Notes: generated by a model not told the origin, from the letters alone. A DNA stretch of 26,086 nt from JBAXAB01 sp043718245 (GCA_043718245.1 JAYSWB010000006.1:1-26086), one strand, 5' to 3'; numbered from the stretch's first letter, positions 8,242 through 17,314 are shown. Numbers and translations: made by a program.

Positions 8242-10647
8242 TTATCCCTTGACAACAAAATTTACGAGTCTATTTTTGACGTAAATTTGCTTGATGATTT
8301 CTTTGTCTTCGAGGTGCTTTTGAATTTCCGGCTTTTCCTTAGAAGCGTTTAGAACAAAGGCTTCCTCGGAATTGTTGGTCTCTAAAACACCTCTAAATTT
8401 ACCGTCAATTTGAATTGTGATTTTGAAAATATCATTGACAAGTTTTACTTCATCATAAGAAGGCCAGTCTTCAATATGGATGCTCTTTTTATGCCCAAAT
8501 TGTGACCACAGTTCATCCGATAAATGTGGAGTAAACGGAGCCAATAGCAAAAGGAGTGTTTCATATGTCTTAAAATCAACATTATCCTCTGCCTCCAGTG
8601 CATTAAGTAAAATCATCATTGATGAAATTGCGGTATTATGCGAAAAATTTTGAATGTCCTCCCCGACTTTTTTAATAGTTTTATGAAGTAACGATTCCGT
8701 CTCTTTTTTAAGTGAATACTTTTTAACTATCCTATTTTTAAGTCTCCAGACCCGTTCAATGAAGCGCCGAGAGCCAATCATGTTGTCCGTGCTCCAATTA
8801 ATTGCCTGATCAAATGGACCCATGAACATTTCATAAACACGCAAAGTATCTGCACCATACAACTTTACAATGTCATCTGGATTCACCACATTTCCAAAAC
8901 GCTTTGACATTTTTTGTCCATCAGGTCCCATAATTAATCCTTGATTTCGAAGTTGTTTAAACGGTTCAGATTGCGATACAGCACCGATGTCATATAAAAA
9001 CTTGTGCCAGAACCTTGCATAGATTAAATGTCGTGTTGCATGCTCTGTTCCACCAACATAAACATCAATTGGTGACCAATATTTTTCTTTTTTAGGATCT
9101 ACTAACATCTTTTTGTTTTTTGGATCCATATATCGAAGGTAATACCAACATGAACCAGCCCATTGAGGCATAGTGTTAGTTTCTCGCTTTCCAGGACCCT
9201 TACATGATGGACATTTTGTATTGACCCACTTATCGATTTTTGCCAGTGGTGATTCCCCTGTTCCTGTCGGTTCGTAGAACTTTACATTAGGAAGTTTTAA
9301 AGGGAGTTCTTTTTCAGGAACGGCAACAACTCCACATTTTGCACAGTGAACAAGTGGAATTGGCTCTCCCCAATATCTTTGACGAGAAAAAACCCAGTCT
9401 CGAAGTTTGTATCGAACGACGTTTTTTCCGCCACAGAATTTTGTGATTTCAGATTTAACAGATTGGGAATCTTTACCGTTGAATTTTCCTGAATTTATTA
9501 AAGTCCCACCTCCTGTGTAAGCTTTTTCATCCGAAACATGTTCTGATCCAATAACAGAAATTTTTGGTAAATTATATTTCCTCGCAAACATAAAATCCCT
9601 CTCATCATGCGCAGGAACCGCCATAACCGCACCTGTTCCATAATCCGCAAGTACGTAATCTGCAATCCACACAGGAACCTCCTCATTATTCGAAGGGTTA
9701 ATTGCATAAATACCATCTAAATGCACCCCGGTTTTCTCCTTTCCCTCTGCCGTTCTTTCAATTTGAGTCTTAGAAGAAACCTCCTTTATGAAGGATTTTA
9801 CCTTATCCCAGTTTTTAATCTGAGGTTTAAGTTTTTCTACTAAATGACTTTCTGGTGCAAGCACAAGATATGTCACTCCAAAAATAGTATCTGGTCTTGT
9901 TGTGAAAACTGCAATCTCTTCTTCAGAACTTTTTATTTTAAAAGTTAATTCTGACCCTTCACTTCGTCCAATCCAATTTTTCTGAGATTCCTTAATAGAA
10001 TTAGGCCAATTTAAAGCATCCAAGTCCTTCAATAGTCTATCCGCATAATCTGTAATCTTAATCACCCATTGTCGAATAGGCTTCTTCTCTACAATTGATC
10101 CGCATCTTTCGCATTTGCCATTATCAAGATCCTCATTTGCAAGGCCAGTTTTGCAAGATGGGCACCAATTGATTGGTTCGTTGGATTCGTAAGTCAAACC
10201 TTTTTTGTGCATCTGTAAAAATGCCCATTGTGTCCATTTATAATATTCGGGATCAGTAGTGTTCACTTCTCGATCCCAGTCATAACAAAAACCAAGAACA
10301 GAAAGCTGTTCTTTGTACCTCTTTACATTTTTCTTGACCGCAATCGATGGATGAATTTTATTCTTCAGTGCAAACTCTTCTGCTGGCAGTCCAAAAGCAT
10401 CCCATCCCATCGGATGGAGAACATTAAATCCTGACATTCGTTTAAATCTTGCAAGAACATCTGTGGCTATATAACCCTTTGGATGACCAACATGGAGTCC
10501 AGAACCAGACGGGTACGGAAACATGTCTAGAATGTAAGATTTTGGCTTTTTAGAGGCTTCAGAAGTCTTGTAGATACCTGACTTTTTCCATGAAGATTGC
10601 CACTTTTTTTCTATCTTTGCGGGGTCGTAGGAAACAGGCTTTTTCAT
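8242..10647 (-). CDS. leuS: Leucyl-tRNA synthetase
   Basis: LeuRS charges tRNA-Leu with leucine. The 801-residue protein has the class I HIGH motif as HVGH at 52-55 within FPYPSGSGLHVGH, a first zinc site with CPSC...CERCGS near 163-185, the CP1 editing domain (TTRPDTIFGVTYLVLAPES, and GTGAVMAVPAHDERD), a second Cys-rich segment (CAKCG and CPSCKG), and the signature loop KMSKR at 579-583. The last residue of the usual KMSKS is Arg. It is shorter than the roughly 860-residue E. coli enzyme, and the C-terminal domain IQIDGKFRGVL...VKNRLVNFVV is retained. All essential blocks are present. Confidence 0.97.
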   Translation of the reverse strand: MKKPVSYDPAKIEKKWQSSWKKSGIYKTSEASKKPKSYILDMFPYPSGSGLHVGHPKGYIATDVLARFKRMSGFNVLHPMGWDAFGLPAEEFALKNKIHPSIAVKKNVKRYKEQLSVLGFCYDWDREVNTTDPEYYKWTQWAFLQMHKKGLTYESNEPINWCPSCKTGLANEDLDNGKCERCGSIVEKKPIRQWVIKITDYADRLLKDLDALNWPNSIKESQKNWIGRSEGSELTFKIKSSEEEIAVFTTRPDTIFGVTYLVLAPESHLVEKLKPQIKNWDKVKSFIKEVSSKTQIERTAEGKEKTGVHLDGIYAINPSNNEEVPVWIADYVLADYGTGAVMAVPAHDERDFMFARKYNLPKISVIGSEHVSDEKAYTGGGTLINSGKFNGKDSQSVKSEITKFCGGKNVVRYKLRDWVFSRQRYWGEPIPLVHCAKCGVVAVPEKELPLKLPNVKFYEPTGTGESPLAKIDKWVNTKCPSCKGPGKRETNTMPQWAGSCWYYLRYMDPKNKKMLVDPKKEKYWSPIDVYVGGTEHATRHLIYARFWHKFLYDIGAVSQSEPFKQLRNQGLIMGPDGQKMSKRFGNVVNPDDIVKLYGADTLRVYEMFMGPFDQAINWSTDNMIGSRRFIERVWRLKNRIVKKYSLKKETESLLHKTIKKVGEDIQNFSHNTAISSMMILLNALEAEDNVDFKTYETLLLLLAPFTPHLSDELWSQFGHKKSIHIEDWPSYDEVKLVNDIFKITIQIDGKFRGVLETNNSEEAFVLNASKEKPEIQKHLEDKEIIKQIYVKNRLVNFVVKG

Positions 10648-10653
10648 GGAAAT

Positions 10654-10662
10654 ATAGTAGCA
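10654..10662 (-). promoter_or_regulatory. Extended -10 promoter of leuS, near-leaderless
   Basis: On the minus strand TGC precedes TACTAT (10654-10659), giving an extended -10. The leuS ATG lies 6 bases further on, and no ribosome-binding site is present. A clear -35 is not visible. Confidence 0.5.
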
Positions 10663-10683
10663 AAAAATGAAGGGTGTGGCTAA

Positions 10684-11661
10684 TTACAATCCCTTCCTAA
10701 CATCAGGATACTTTGGATATTTTAGCGGATCAATACTTCGAGTAAAACATGCACGCCCCGCCTCATGCTTCCAATTATCACTTCCAAAAGCCGGGTCAAT
10801 GTACATTTCACTTGTGTAAGCAATTCCCTCACCTCGTCCTTTAAGATCTGTCGAATTTTTCGCAAATGTAGAACAAAGTTCAAAGTTAAGCGTTGAAGTT
10901 GAAGTTAATGTTCTGTATTCGTACTCTAATTCAGTTTTAGGATCCACTGGAACAATATACCCGCTTATTGGATCACTCAGCTCTGCTAGCGACTGAGGAA
11001 GAGAACCTTTTGTTTGATAATTATTTAAAATTTGGTACTGAATGTTTTGCAGATCCATTAATCGTTGATTGTCGTCTCTCAGGTCTCTTATTGAAGATGG
11101 AGATCCAATGACCAGGAATCCACCGATCACTGAAACCAACACAATAATTGAGGCAATTGATATTGCCAAAGTTCTCGCTCTTGGTTTTTCAAAGAAAACA
11201 CCACGCAAATCAGAAAGCGTTGTCCATAAAATCCCTCCTGCAACTACGAATATCGTTAGAGCCTTTAATATAAACCGAGAAGTTATTTCTCCACCAAGGA
11301 AAGTATTAATAAGATATATAACGTCAATAGCGATAGTTAAAGATGTGACAAAGAGAGTCAAATATATCAGCCATTTCCTAATTGTCATCTCCCTTTTCTC
11401 CTTGTTATTGAAAAGATCTTTGTATAAAACTTTTAACAGTAAAATCAGAATTGGGAAGGAAACCATAAGAGTCGAAAGTGCAAAACGCATGCTACTTGAA
11501 TATGGATCTCCGTAAAATGCCTGTCTGTCAGGAAAAGCGTAGTTGATAATATCAAACATGAAGCTTAGAAAGCTTATAGCGAATACATATAGTGCAACTA
11601 TCACACCAATGTGTAAAAAGAAATCTTTGGCGGTTATTTTTGGTTTTGTTAGGGGTTCCAT
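10684..11661 (-). CDS. DUF5671-like integral membrane protein
   Basis: The 325-residue protein has five predicted transmembrane helices (about 15-37, 58-80, 96-120, 129-149, 165-187), then an extracytoplasmic C-terminal domain (about 188-325) beginning SSIRDLRDDNQRLMDLQNIQ. That domain looks like the globular tail of pilin-like or pseudopilin-like proteins (QIQYQILNNYQTKGSLPQSLAEL pattern, with two cysteines). The N-terminal block DFFLHIGVIVALYVFAISFL matches my memory of DUF5671, which is frequent in Parcubacteria. Function is unknown. It follows ychF by 59 bases and may share its transcript. Confidence 0.7.
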   Translation of the reverse strand: MEPLTKPKITAKDFFLHIGVIVALYVFAISFLSFMFDIINYAFPDRQAFYGDPYSSSMRFALSTLMVSFPILILLLKVLYKDLFNNKEKREMTIRKWLIYLTLFVTSLTIAIDVIYLINTFLGGEITSRFILKALTIFVVAGGILWTTLSDLRGVFFEKPRARTLAISIASIIVLVSVIGGFLVIGSPSSIRDLRDDNQRLMDLQNIQYQILNNYQTKGSLPQSLAELSDPISGYIVPVDPKTELEYEYRTLTSTSTLNFELCSTFAKNSTDLKGRGEGIAYTSEMYIDPAFGSDNWKHEAGRACFTRSIDPLKYPKYPDVRKGL

Positions 11662-11720
11662 ATAGTGGGTAGTGTTTAGCTTTTAATACCCTACATTTTA
11701 TACCAATGTGAGTTTTTTTG

Positions 11721-12827
11721 CTAGATTTTAAACTCTATCACATCCCCATCCTTCACCACATAATCCTTCCCTTCTGTCCTCAGTAACCCCTTCTCTCTCG
11801 CGACACCAAAAGATCCTGCATTTATTAAATCACTCCAAAAAATCACCTCAGCCCTAATAAACTTTTCCTTAAAATCTGTATGAATTGCCATTCCAGCAAC
11901 AGGAGCAGTCGAACCCTTCGCAATAGTCCACGCTCTAGTTTCCTCTTTTCCAGTAGTAAAATATGTTTCCAAGTTCAAGAGCTCATAGCCTTTTTTAATA
12001 AGTGCATCAATTCCATCGTTCTTTGCTCCTAATTCTTTTCTAAACATTTCTTTTTCATCTCCTACTAAATCCTTCAATTCATGTTCAACCCCCGCGTCAA
12101 CAATAGTCCACATCGATCCCTTCTCTTTGAAAAAACTCATAAGCTTCTGATATCTCTCGTCATTTGCATCGTCTAAATTAGTACTTCCCGCTTTTTTATT
12201 CAAAATGTACATAATTGGCTTCATTGTAAGCAAAGTCAAAGCCTTTATCGCCTCAATTTCCTCTGGAGTCAATTCTACTTCTCTAGCCATTTTTTCCACT
12301 TCCAAACCAGTTAAAATCTTTGTAAGTGCCTCTTTCTCTCGAATAGCTAATTTATCTCCTTTTTTTACATCCTTCTCCAAAGTACCCAATCTTTTAGTAA
12401 CTGTAGCGGTATCCGCTAAAATTAATTCAAGATTAATTACTCCGATATCATTCAAAGGATCAATCTTTCCATGCACGTGGATGACGTTCCCGTCTTCAAA
12501 AATTCGAACCACTTCGGCGATTGCATCTACTTCGCGAATATGAGACAAGAATTGATTTCCTAAACCTTCTCCTTCGGAAGCGCCTTTAACAAGACCTGCG
12601 ATGTCAACGAATTCGATGACGGCAGGAACGGTTTTTTCGGTTTGAGAAAAATCAGATAATTTGTAAAGTCTTTCGTCAGGCACAGGGACAATTCCGACAG
12701 ATGGGTCAATGGTGCAGAATGGGTAGTTTTCTGCAGGGACGGATTTTTTAGTTAGTGCATTAAAAAGCGTTGATTTTCCAACGTTTGGTAGACCGACGAT
12801 ACCGATTGCTAGTTTTGTACCCGACAT
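11721..12827 (-). CDS. ychF: Redox-regulated ribosome-binding ATPase/GTPase YchF (OLA1 family)
   Basis: The 368-residue protein is full length for YchF. It has the P-loop GLPNVGKST at 12-20, the switch region FCTIDPSVGIVPVPD, Walker B/G3 as DIAGLVKGASEGEGLGNQFL, and a C-terminal TGS domain (AWTIAKGSTAPVAGMAIHTDF...EGKDYVVKDGDVIEF). The G4-like motif reads LNKKAG. YchF proteins bind ribosomes and prefer ATP. There is no Shine-Dalgarno before the ATG. The first 68 bases of the gene overlap the 3' end of the serine recombinase gene in another frame, which suggests that a mobile element is inserted at its 5' end and that ychF now depends on element transcription. Confidence 0.96.
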   Translation of the reverse strand: MSGTKLAIGIVGLPNVGKSTLFNALTKKSVPAENYPFCTIDPSVGIVPVPDERLYKLSDFSQTEKTVPAVIEFVDIAGLVKGASEGEGLGNQFLSHIREVDAIAEVVRIFEDGNVIHVHGKIDPLNDIGVINLELILADTATVTKRLGTLEKDVKKGDKLAIREKEALTKILTGLEVEKMAREVELTPEEIEAIKALTLLTMKPIMYILNKKAGSTNLDDANDERYQKLMSFFKEKGSMWTIVDAGVEHELKDLVGDEKEMFRKELGAKNDGIDALIKKGYELLNLETYFTTGKEETRAWTIAKGSTAPVAGMAIHTDFKEKFIRAEVIFWSDLINAGSFGVAREKGLLRTEGKDYVVKDGDVIEFKI

Positions 12828-14409
12828 AAGGTGATGATGTTGTTACTGGTATATAACCATTTACTATTAATTCTTTAGGAGTTCCGACAACTCTGTCTAC
12901 AGTGGATAGTACTATCTCGCGTTTTTCGATAAAAGACAAGCTTTTTAATTTTTGGGTTGCGATCTTCGCGTATGAAGCAATTTCCTTTTCGTCTGGAGTT
13001 TCTATGATTTCAACTTGTCTACTATTTTCTTCCGCTTTAGATATCTGAACTTGAAGGACCGACATCTTTTCTTTAAGTGGCGTCACATATTCCTTGAGTT
13101 TATCTATTTCCATTAATCCTGCCCCATAAGCTTTATTGTATCTTTCCTCTTGTGCCTTAAAATTTTCTAATTCCTTTTTTAGAGGTGTGACATCTGCCAC
13201 TGCTACTTTTACGCTTTCCTTCCTACCACTCATCCATCGTGAGACTTGGGCTTGCATAAGTTTAGGTGAGCTCATAAGAGAGGCTATCTTTTCCCAAACT
13301 AGATTGTCTGCAATTCTAGCGTTTATACCCTTCTCTGGGCATTTTGTAGCCACAGGAAAGTTCAGTACGCGAGAGTTGCAACGATAATAAAGATGTTTGC
13401 CTTGTTGTATTCCTTCTCCTGCTCTTCGCATTCCGCATGAACAAAATATTTTATTACCAAGCAAATAATCATTCTTCTTGTTTCTCTGACACAATTTAAA
13501 ATTTTCGACTAGTTGTCGCCCCGCTTTTTCAAATAATTCTCTATCAATTATGGCTGGTACTGGAATTATGTGCCATTCGGATTCAGGCTTTATCTTTCGG
13601 CTAGACTTTTTAACTTTCTTATACTTTTCAATTTTAAAAGGCTTCTCAGGAACCACAGCGTAGGAACTGCCCCAGTGAGCTTCTCCGATATACGCCTTAT
13701 TTCTTAGTTGTGAACCTAGTGTGCTAGTACTCCATACACCTCGTTTGCTCTTCTTCGGTTTTATATTGAGTTCTTGAAGTTTTTTGACAACACCCCGCAT
13801 GGTGAAGCCCTCATTTGCAATCCAATTAAATATCATCTTAACAATACTCGCTTCGTATGGATCAATCTCATAATGCCCTTGAACTTTATCGTCTTTAACA
13901 ATGTATTTATAACCAAAGAGGGGTTGGCTCACCAGAAGGTGTCCATCTTTAATTTTTCGCAATTTCCCAAGTCTGAATCTTTCGGTGATTTTTGCTCTTT
14001 CATATTCAGCAAACAAACCTCTTACACCGTGAAGTATTTTGTCTTCACTGTTTTTGGGAGAAGACATAGTGACAAATAGAACCTCAACTCCCCCCTCACG
14101 CAATTCATCCATAACTAATTCCTGATATGAGTACCTGCGAGCAAGTCGGTCTGGATCATATATTAATACCGCTTCCCAGATTTTCTTTTTTGCATCCTGA
14201 CGCATTTGATCAAGAGCCGGCCGTGCGATTGAATCTCCACTCCATCCGTTATCAGTATATTGCTGAACTATTGTGTAGCCATTCTTTTCAGCAAATCGCT
14301 TAACTTCGGACAATTGAGTTTCAATAGTTCCCTCGTTCTCTTGGTTTGAAGTCGAAACCCTTCCATAGGTTGCAATTAGCTTAATTTGTTTTGGTGTTTG
14401 CTCGATCAT
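12760..14409 (-). CDS. Large serine recombinase (integrase) of the integrated element
   Basis: The 549-residue protein has the architecture of large serine integrases. An N-terminal resolvase domain (about 10-150) has catalytic Ser19 in YGRVSTSNQ and the DPDRLARR arginine motif. A recombinase domain (about 165-290, GYKYIVKDDKVQGHYEIDPY) is followed by a zinc ribbon (about 330-385: FCSCGMRR, YYRCNSR, KCPEKG) and a coiled coil (about 420-475). Such enzymes integrate circular DNA between attP and attB without duplication. The last 22 or so codons lie in ychF sequence, so part of the C-terminus may be supplied by the integration site. It overlaps the upstream HTH gene by 4 bases. Confidence 0.95.
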   Translation of the reverse strand: MIEQTPKQIKLIATYGRVSTSNQENEGTIETQLSEVKRFAEKNGYTIVQQYTDNGWSGDSIARPALDQMRQDAKKKIWEAVLIYDPDRLARRYSYQELVMDELREGGVEVLFVTMSSPKNSEDKILHGVRGLFAEYERAKITERFRLGKLRKIKDGHLLVSQPLFGYKYIVKDDKVQGHYEIDPYEASIVKMIFNWIANEGFTMRGVVKKLQELNIKPKKSKRGVWSTSTLGSQLRNKAYIGEAHWGSSYAVVPEKPFKIEKYKKVKKSSRKIKPESEWHIIPVPAIIDRELFEKAGRQLVENFKLCQRNKKNDYLLGNKIFCSCGMRRAGEGIQQGKHLYYRCNSRVLNFPVATKCPEKGINARIADNLVWEKIASLMSSPKLMQAQVSRWMSGRKESVKVAVADVTPLKKELENFKAQEERYNKAYGAGLMEIDKLKEYVTPLKEKMSVLQVQISKAEENSRQVEIIETPDEKEIASYAKIATQKLKSLSFIEKREIVLSTVDRVVGTPKELIVNGYIPVTTSSPYVGYKTSNRYRRSTKRWKINAF

Positions 14410-14594
14410 TTTTTTGTTGTCATTTTACTTTTCTCTAAAAACTTCTTAATTTCAGATTTACTGATACGAAGTATGGCATTCTTACCATCTCCTAACTTAT
14501 ACCCTTTTAAAAGTCCTGATCTAACCCAGCGTTCAATAGTACGTTCGTGGACCCTGAAATATTTTGCTGTTTCTTTTCTAGTGAGGAATTCCAT
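14406..14594 (-). CDS. Excisionase/MerR-type helix-turn-helix protein
   Basis: The 62-residue protein is a classic DNA-binding domain of the excisionase family: FLTRKETAKYFRVHERTIERW followed by the wing sequence GLLKGYKLGDGKNAILRISKSEI. It ends in a basic tail. The 4-base overlap with the recombinase gene shows translational coupling. This suggests that it is the recombination directionality factor or the regulator of the integrase; which of the two cannot be told from sequence. Confidence 0.85.
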   Translation of the reverse strand: MEFLTRKETAKYFRVHERTIERWVRSGLLKGYKLGDGKNAILRISKSEIKKFLEKSKMTTKK

Positions 14595-14603
14595 GTTTGT
14601 AAT

Positions 14604-14631
14604 GATATACCTATTTGTGTTTATTTGTCAA
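14604..14631 (-). promoter_or_regulatory. Promoter of the excisionase-recombinase operon
   Basis: On the minus strand there is a perfect -35 TTGACA (14626-14631), a 16-base spacer and -10 TATATC (14604-14609). The HTH gene ATG (14594) is 9 bases after the -10, so the mRNA is leaderless or nearly so. Read-through would also transcribe ychF. Confidence 0.7.
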
Positions 14632-14669
14632 ACCGAGGTTTTGAGTTATTAGCACAAGAGTTTTTTGTC

Positions 14670-14793
14670 GACACAGATGACACAGATGTGTCGAAAGTAT
14701 CACACAAGTGTGTGTAGTCGGTTCCTCAATATACATATATATTGAATTTTGAACCACACTAACTCTGTGTGGACACATCTGTGTCATGTGTGT
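14670..14793. repeat. Nested inverted-repeat cluster, candidate replication origin or operator
   Basis: Two arms of 22 bases match as inverted repeats with one mismatch (14671-14692 and 14772-14793; shared core ATGACACAGATGTGTC). The core is itself a near palindrome, and the left arm carries two direct copies of GACACAGAT. Nested inside are CACACAAGTGTG (14701-14712), GGTTC/GAACC (14720-14724 and 14751-14755) and a perfect 8-bp hairpin TCAATATA/TATATTGA with a CATA loop (14726-14745). The right arm overlaps the last codons of the replication gene. The position between the replication protein and the excisionase fits an origin or a shared operator. Confidence 0.7.
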
Positions 14794-16738
14794 AGCTCAA
14801 TTGTGAATCGAAGTGTTCAAGTAACTTCCATACTCGTGCCTTGCCAAAACCTGCGGGATCTTGATAGGCGCCCACGTCTTTAGCAGCCTGATATAAAGTC
14901 TTCACATTAATTCCAGCATCTATAGCCATCTTTTTAAGAACATTTCCAGCAATACCTTCCTTTTTCTCTGTTAAGACTTCAGTCAGAAAATCTTCCGCTT
15001 CTCTTAATTGCGGACTTTTTTCTTTTTGACTTCCCCGCAAAGCATCATTGGCTGTTTGTTTAATCTCCTCCTTTCCCCATTTTACCCTTGAGGTGGTTAT
15101 AGCCTGCTCCTCTGCATAAACAGTCATTGGTTCGATAGTGTACGACAAGCCAGTTGTATCTTTGGCTAAATTATTTTTCATTGGAAGAAGTAATCTTTTG
15201 TTTTCATCATCTGGATCCTTTGCAATTAGGAAAGCGGCGCGAGAAGCTGCAACAAAGGCTAACGATCCCATAACTCTCATTTGTGCATCTGGGTTTGAAT
15301 TTTTATTAAAGTGTGTAACGGCTAATACTGCTACTTTATATTTTGATGCGATAATGGACAAACTAGATAGCACTGAACGTACCTCTGCATTTTTATGCGA
15401 ATCCGTATCTCCCATATAGGCAGTTATCGGGTCTACAATTAGTAATGCTACGTTTTTCAGTTCTGCAAATAGTAATTCTAACTTAGGGACATCTAGGGTT
15501 AAATTGAATGTTCTTTTCTTAATTTTATCTCCATCCTTTTCTTCCGCAAATTGTATAAACTGAATATTTTCAAGATTTGCATCGAGAGCCATTAATCGCG
15601 GGACAATTGTATCTTCAAAATCATCTTCACCTGACAGCATTACCACCTTAGCAGGATCCCTACCTTGTGATTCTAAAGGCCATGGATTACCAGTAGATAC
15701 GTCAGACGCAAAGGAGACACTCGCTTGTGATTTACCAAGCCCAGGGTTACCGACAAGTAATGTAAGCTTACCTTTTGCTATCTTATCTTTCCAAAGCCAT
15801 TGAATAGGTCGTGGTATTACATCTGAAGCTTTAAGCATTACCAAATTCATATTTTCCTCGGGTTGGCTTTTTAACGTATGATTGCTTAAAGTAAGCACCT
15901 CGTCACAAGAATTTATAGCATTTGAAATCGTACGATTACGATAATCTTTTCTCTCTTCTGTTTTTTCCCGCTTTCCCAGAGGGGAATTTGTCCATATCCT
16001 TTCCATTTGGGCAAAATCCTTTCGGCTCCAAAAGGCCAAGTGGGAACAAAATGCCATGTCTGCTCTAGACGCGTCTTCACCGTAGGAAGAAATATCTCCA
16101 TTGTAGAGTGCTTTAATTTTATCTCCGTTTTTTGATCTGAACATTTTTTCAAGTAGAGTAGAATCATTCATGGGTAAATTGTCTCCTCTACTTTGTATAG
16201 AATCATTTTTCTTAATTTTTTCCCACGGATACCCCATAATCTTAAGGATTCTTAAGCACTCTTCTGGTGTGACAGTTCTGACCTCTTTGGGTTCTCCATA
16301 GCAGTTTTCTGTAAGTGCAATATATCTTCCAGAGGAATAGACTTCATATGGTTCATGCTTATTGGCCTCAAGGTCCATTGGCTCTGTAAGCGCAAGAAAA
16401 ATATGAAGCCCAGTTCCTGATTGAGAAATTTCTGTATAACTGTCCGATTCTAAAATGAGATTAGCGATTACTTCTTTTTGCTCATGCTCTATCTTTCCGT
16501 CGACAAGAACGTGATCAAGATCAAGGCAAATCAGTTTTTTATCATGAAGCACAATACCAACATTTGTATTCGTTTCTTTAGCATGTTCATAAAAACTCCA
16601 AGTTTTAGGGTCAGTGGATGATGCTCGGAGACCGCTAGTAGAATATGGGATCTTGGTTGCACGACCTTTTATTTTCAACAGGCGCCAATTGACAAATCTT
16701 CTTTCTTTTCCGTATTTTTGGATTAATGGATTATTCAT
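14759..16738 (-). CDS. Replication protein: primase-polymerase (AEP, NrS-1-like) fused to RecA/RepA-type helicase
   Basis: The N-terminal domain (about 1-165) matches the archaeo-eukaryotic-type primase-polymerases of phages and plasmids: Asp73 and Asp75 in CLDLDHV, the SGTGLHIF block with His112, and YEVYSSGRYIALT. A RecA/RepA-like ATPase follows from about residue 300, with Walker A GNPGLGKS near 331-338, a Walker B segment VALLIVDPITAYMGD, and VAVLAVTHFNKN. The C-terminus (about 565-645) looks like a small winged-helix domain. Together this is a self-contained initiator/primase/helicase, showing that the element can, or once could, replicate independently. It has no counterpart among the host-like genes. 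The final codons overlap the inverted-repeat cluster. Confidence 0.85.
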   Translation of the reverse strand: MNNPLIQKYGKERRFVNWRLLKIKGRATKIPYSTSGLRASSTDPKTWSFYEHAKETNTNVGIVLHDKKLICLDLDHVLVDGKIEHEQKEVIANLILESDSYTEISQSGTGLHIFLALTEPMDLEANKHEPYEVYSSGRYIALTENCYGEPKEVRTVTPEECLRILKIMGYPWEKIKKNDSIQSRGDNLPMNDSTLLEKMFRSKNGDKIKALYNGDISSYGEDASRADMAFCSHLAFWSRKDFAQMERIWTNSPLGKREKTEERKDYRNRTISNAINSCDEVLTLSNHTLKSQPEENMNLVMLKASDVIPRPIQWLWKDKIAKGKLTLLVGNPGLGKSQASVSFASDVSTGNPWPLESQGRDPAKVVMLSGEDDFEDTIVPRLMALDANLENIQFIQFAEEKDGDKIKKRTFNLTLDVPKLELLFAELKNVALLIVDPITAYMGDTDSHKNAEVRSVLSSLSIIASKYKVAVLAVTHFNKNSNPDAQMRVMGSLAFVAASRAAFLIAKDPDDENKRLLLPMKNNLAKDTTGLSYTIEPMTVYAEEQAITTSRVKWGKEEIKQTANDALRGSQKEKSPQLREAEDFLTEVLTEKKEGIAGNVLKKMAIDAGINVKTLYQAAKDVGAYQDPAGFGKARVWKLLEHFDSQLSYTHDTDVSTQS

Positions 16739-16742
16739 ATTT

Positions 16743-17030
16743 TTATTTATTTTCTAAGACCTTAGTATTAATTTGTCTGTGTACGCTACTTCTGGCTTCA
16801 AGAAACTTTATTGGTTCCACCAATACATTTCCCTTAGGATACGAATTGATTATGCGACTACTAATTTTATTTTTTTCAAAAACAAATTCACTTTCATATG
16901 GATTCTTTTCATTTAGATAAATCACTAATATCTCTTGGCCTAAGCAGACTAGTGTATTTGCTAGTGTGAAACCGGAAACCTTTATTAGACCTTTCGGTGC
17001 AATTTCTTTATTTTTTATTTTTGTTGCCAT
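16743..17030 (-). CDS. Small protein of unknown function, upstream of the replication gene
   Basis: I take the ATG at 17030 as the start (95 residues, MATKIKNKEIAPKGLIKVSG). A longer frame from 17108 would lie deep inside the neighbouring gene. The protein alternates beta-type and charged segments (ILVIYLNEKNPYESEFVFEK) and has no motif that I recognise. It overlaps the 78-residue gene by 23 bases and ends 4 bases before the replication gene, so it belongs to the replication operon and may help replication or copy control; that is inference. Confidence 0.6.
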   Translation of the reverse strand: MATKIKNKEIAPKGLIKVSGFTLANTLVCLGQEILVIYLNEKNPYESEFVFEKNKISSRIINSYPKGNVLVEPIKFLEARSSVHRQINTKVLENK

Positions 17031-17244
17031 ATTTTTTTGGCTTACTATTTTTAAATGCAATTTCAAAAAGCACATCGAATGCTTTTTCCAGATTTCGACT
17101 GGTATCATTGGTATCTAAAGCACTTTTTACGTATTTATAATTTAAACTTAAATCTTTTAAATTACTTTTAGACGTTGGGCTAACTACAAAGTTATCTTTG
17201 CTCTTGTCTACACTAAATGTATGGGTTGCATGCTTAATAAGCAT
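17008..17244 (-). CDS. Small unknown protein, first gene of the replication operon
   Basis: The 78-residue, Lys/Ser-rich protein has no recognised domain and a strongly basic C-terminus (KNSKPKKYGNKNKK). An AGGA seven bases before the ATG serves as a possible ribosome-binding site. It is the first gene after the terminator at 17315-17341 and overlaps the next gene by 23 bases. Confidence 0.6.
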   Translation of the reverse strand: MLIKHATHTFSVDKSKDNFVVSPTSKSNLKDLSLNYKYVKSALDTNDTSRNLEKAFDVLFEIAFKNSKPKKYGNKNKK

Positions 17245-17314
17245 GTGGGAATCCTATTCTTCCCTCTGTTCACAAATCATAAGGAGGGTTCGAGAGGGTT
17301 TTTTGGTTTTAACA

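Noticed and set aside
17031..17108. Extending the 95-residue gene upstream to 17108
   Set aside because: It would overlap the 78-residue gene by about 100 bases; the shorter start gives an ordinary small overlap.
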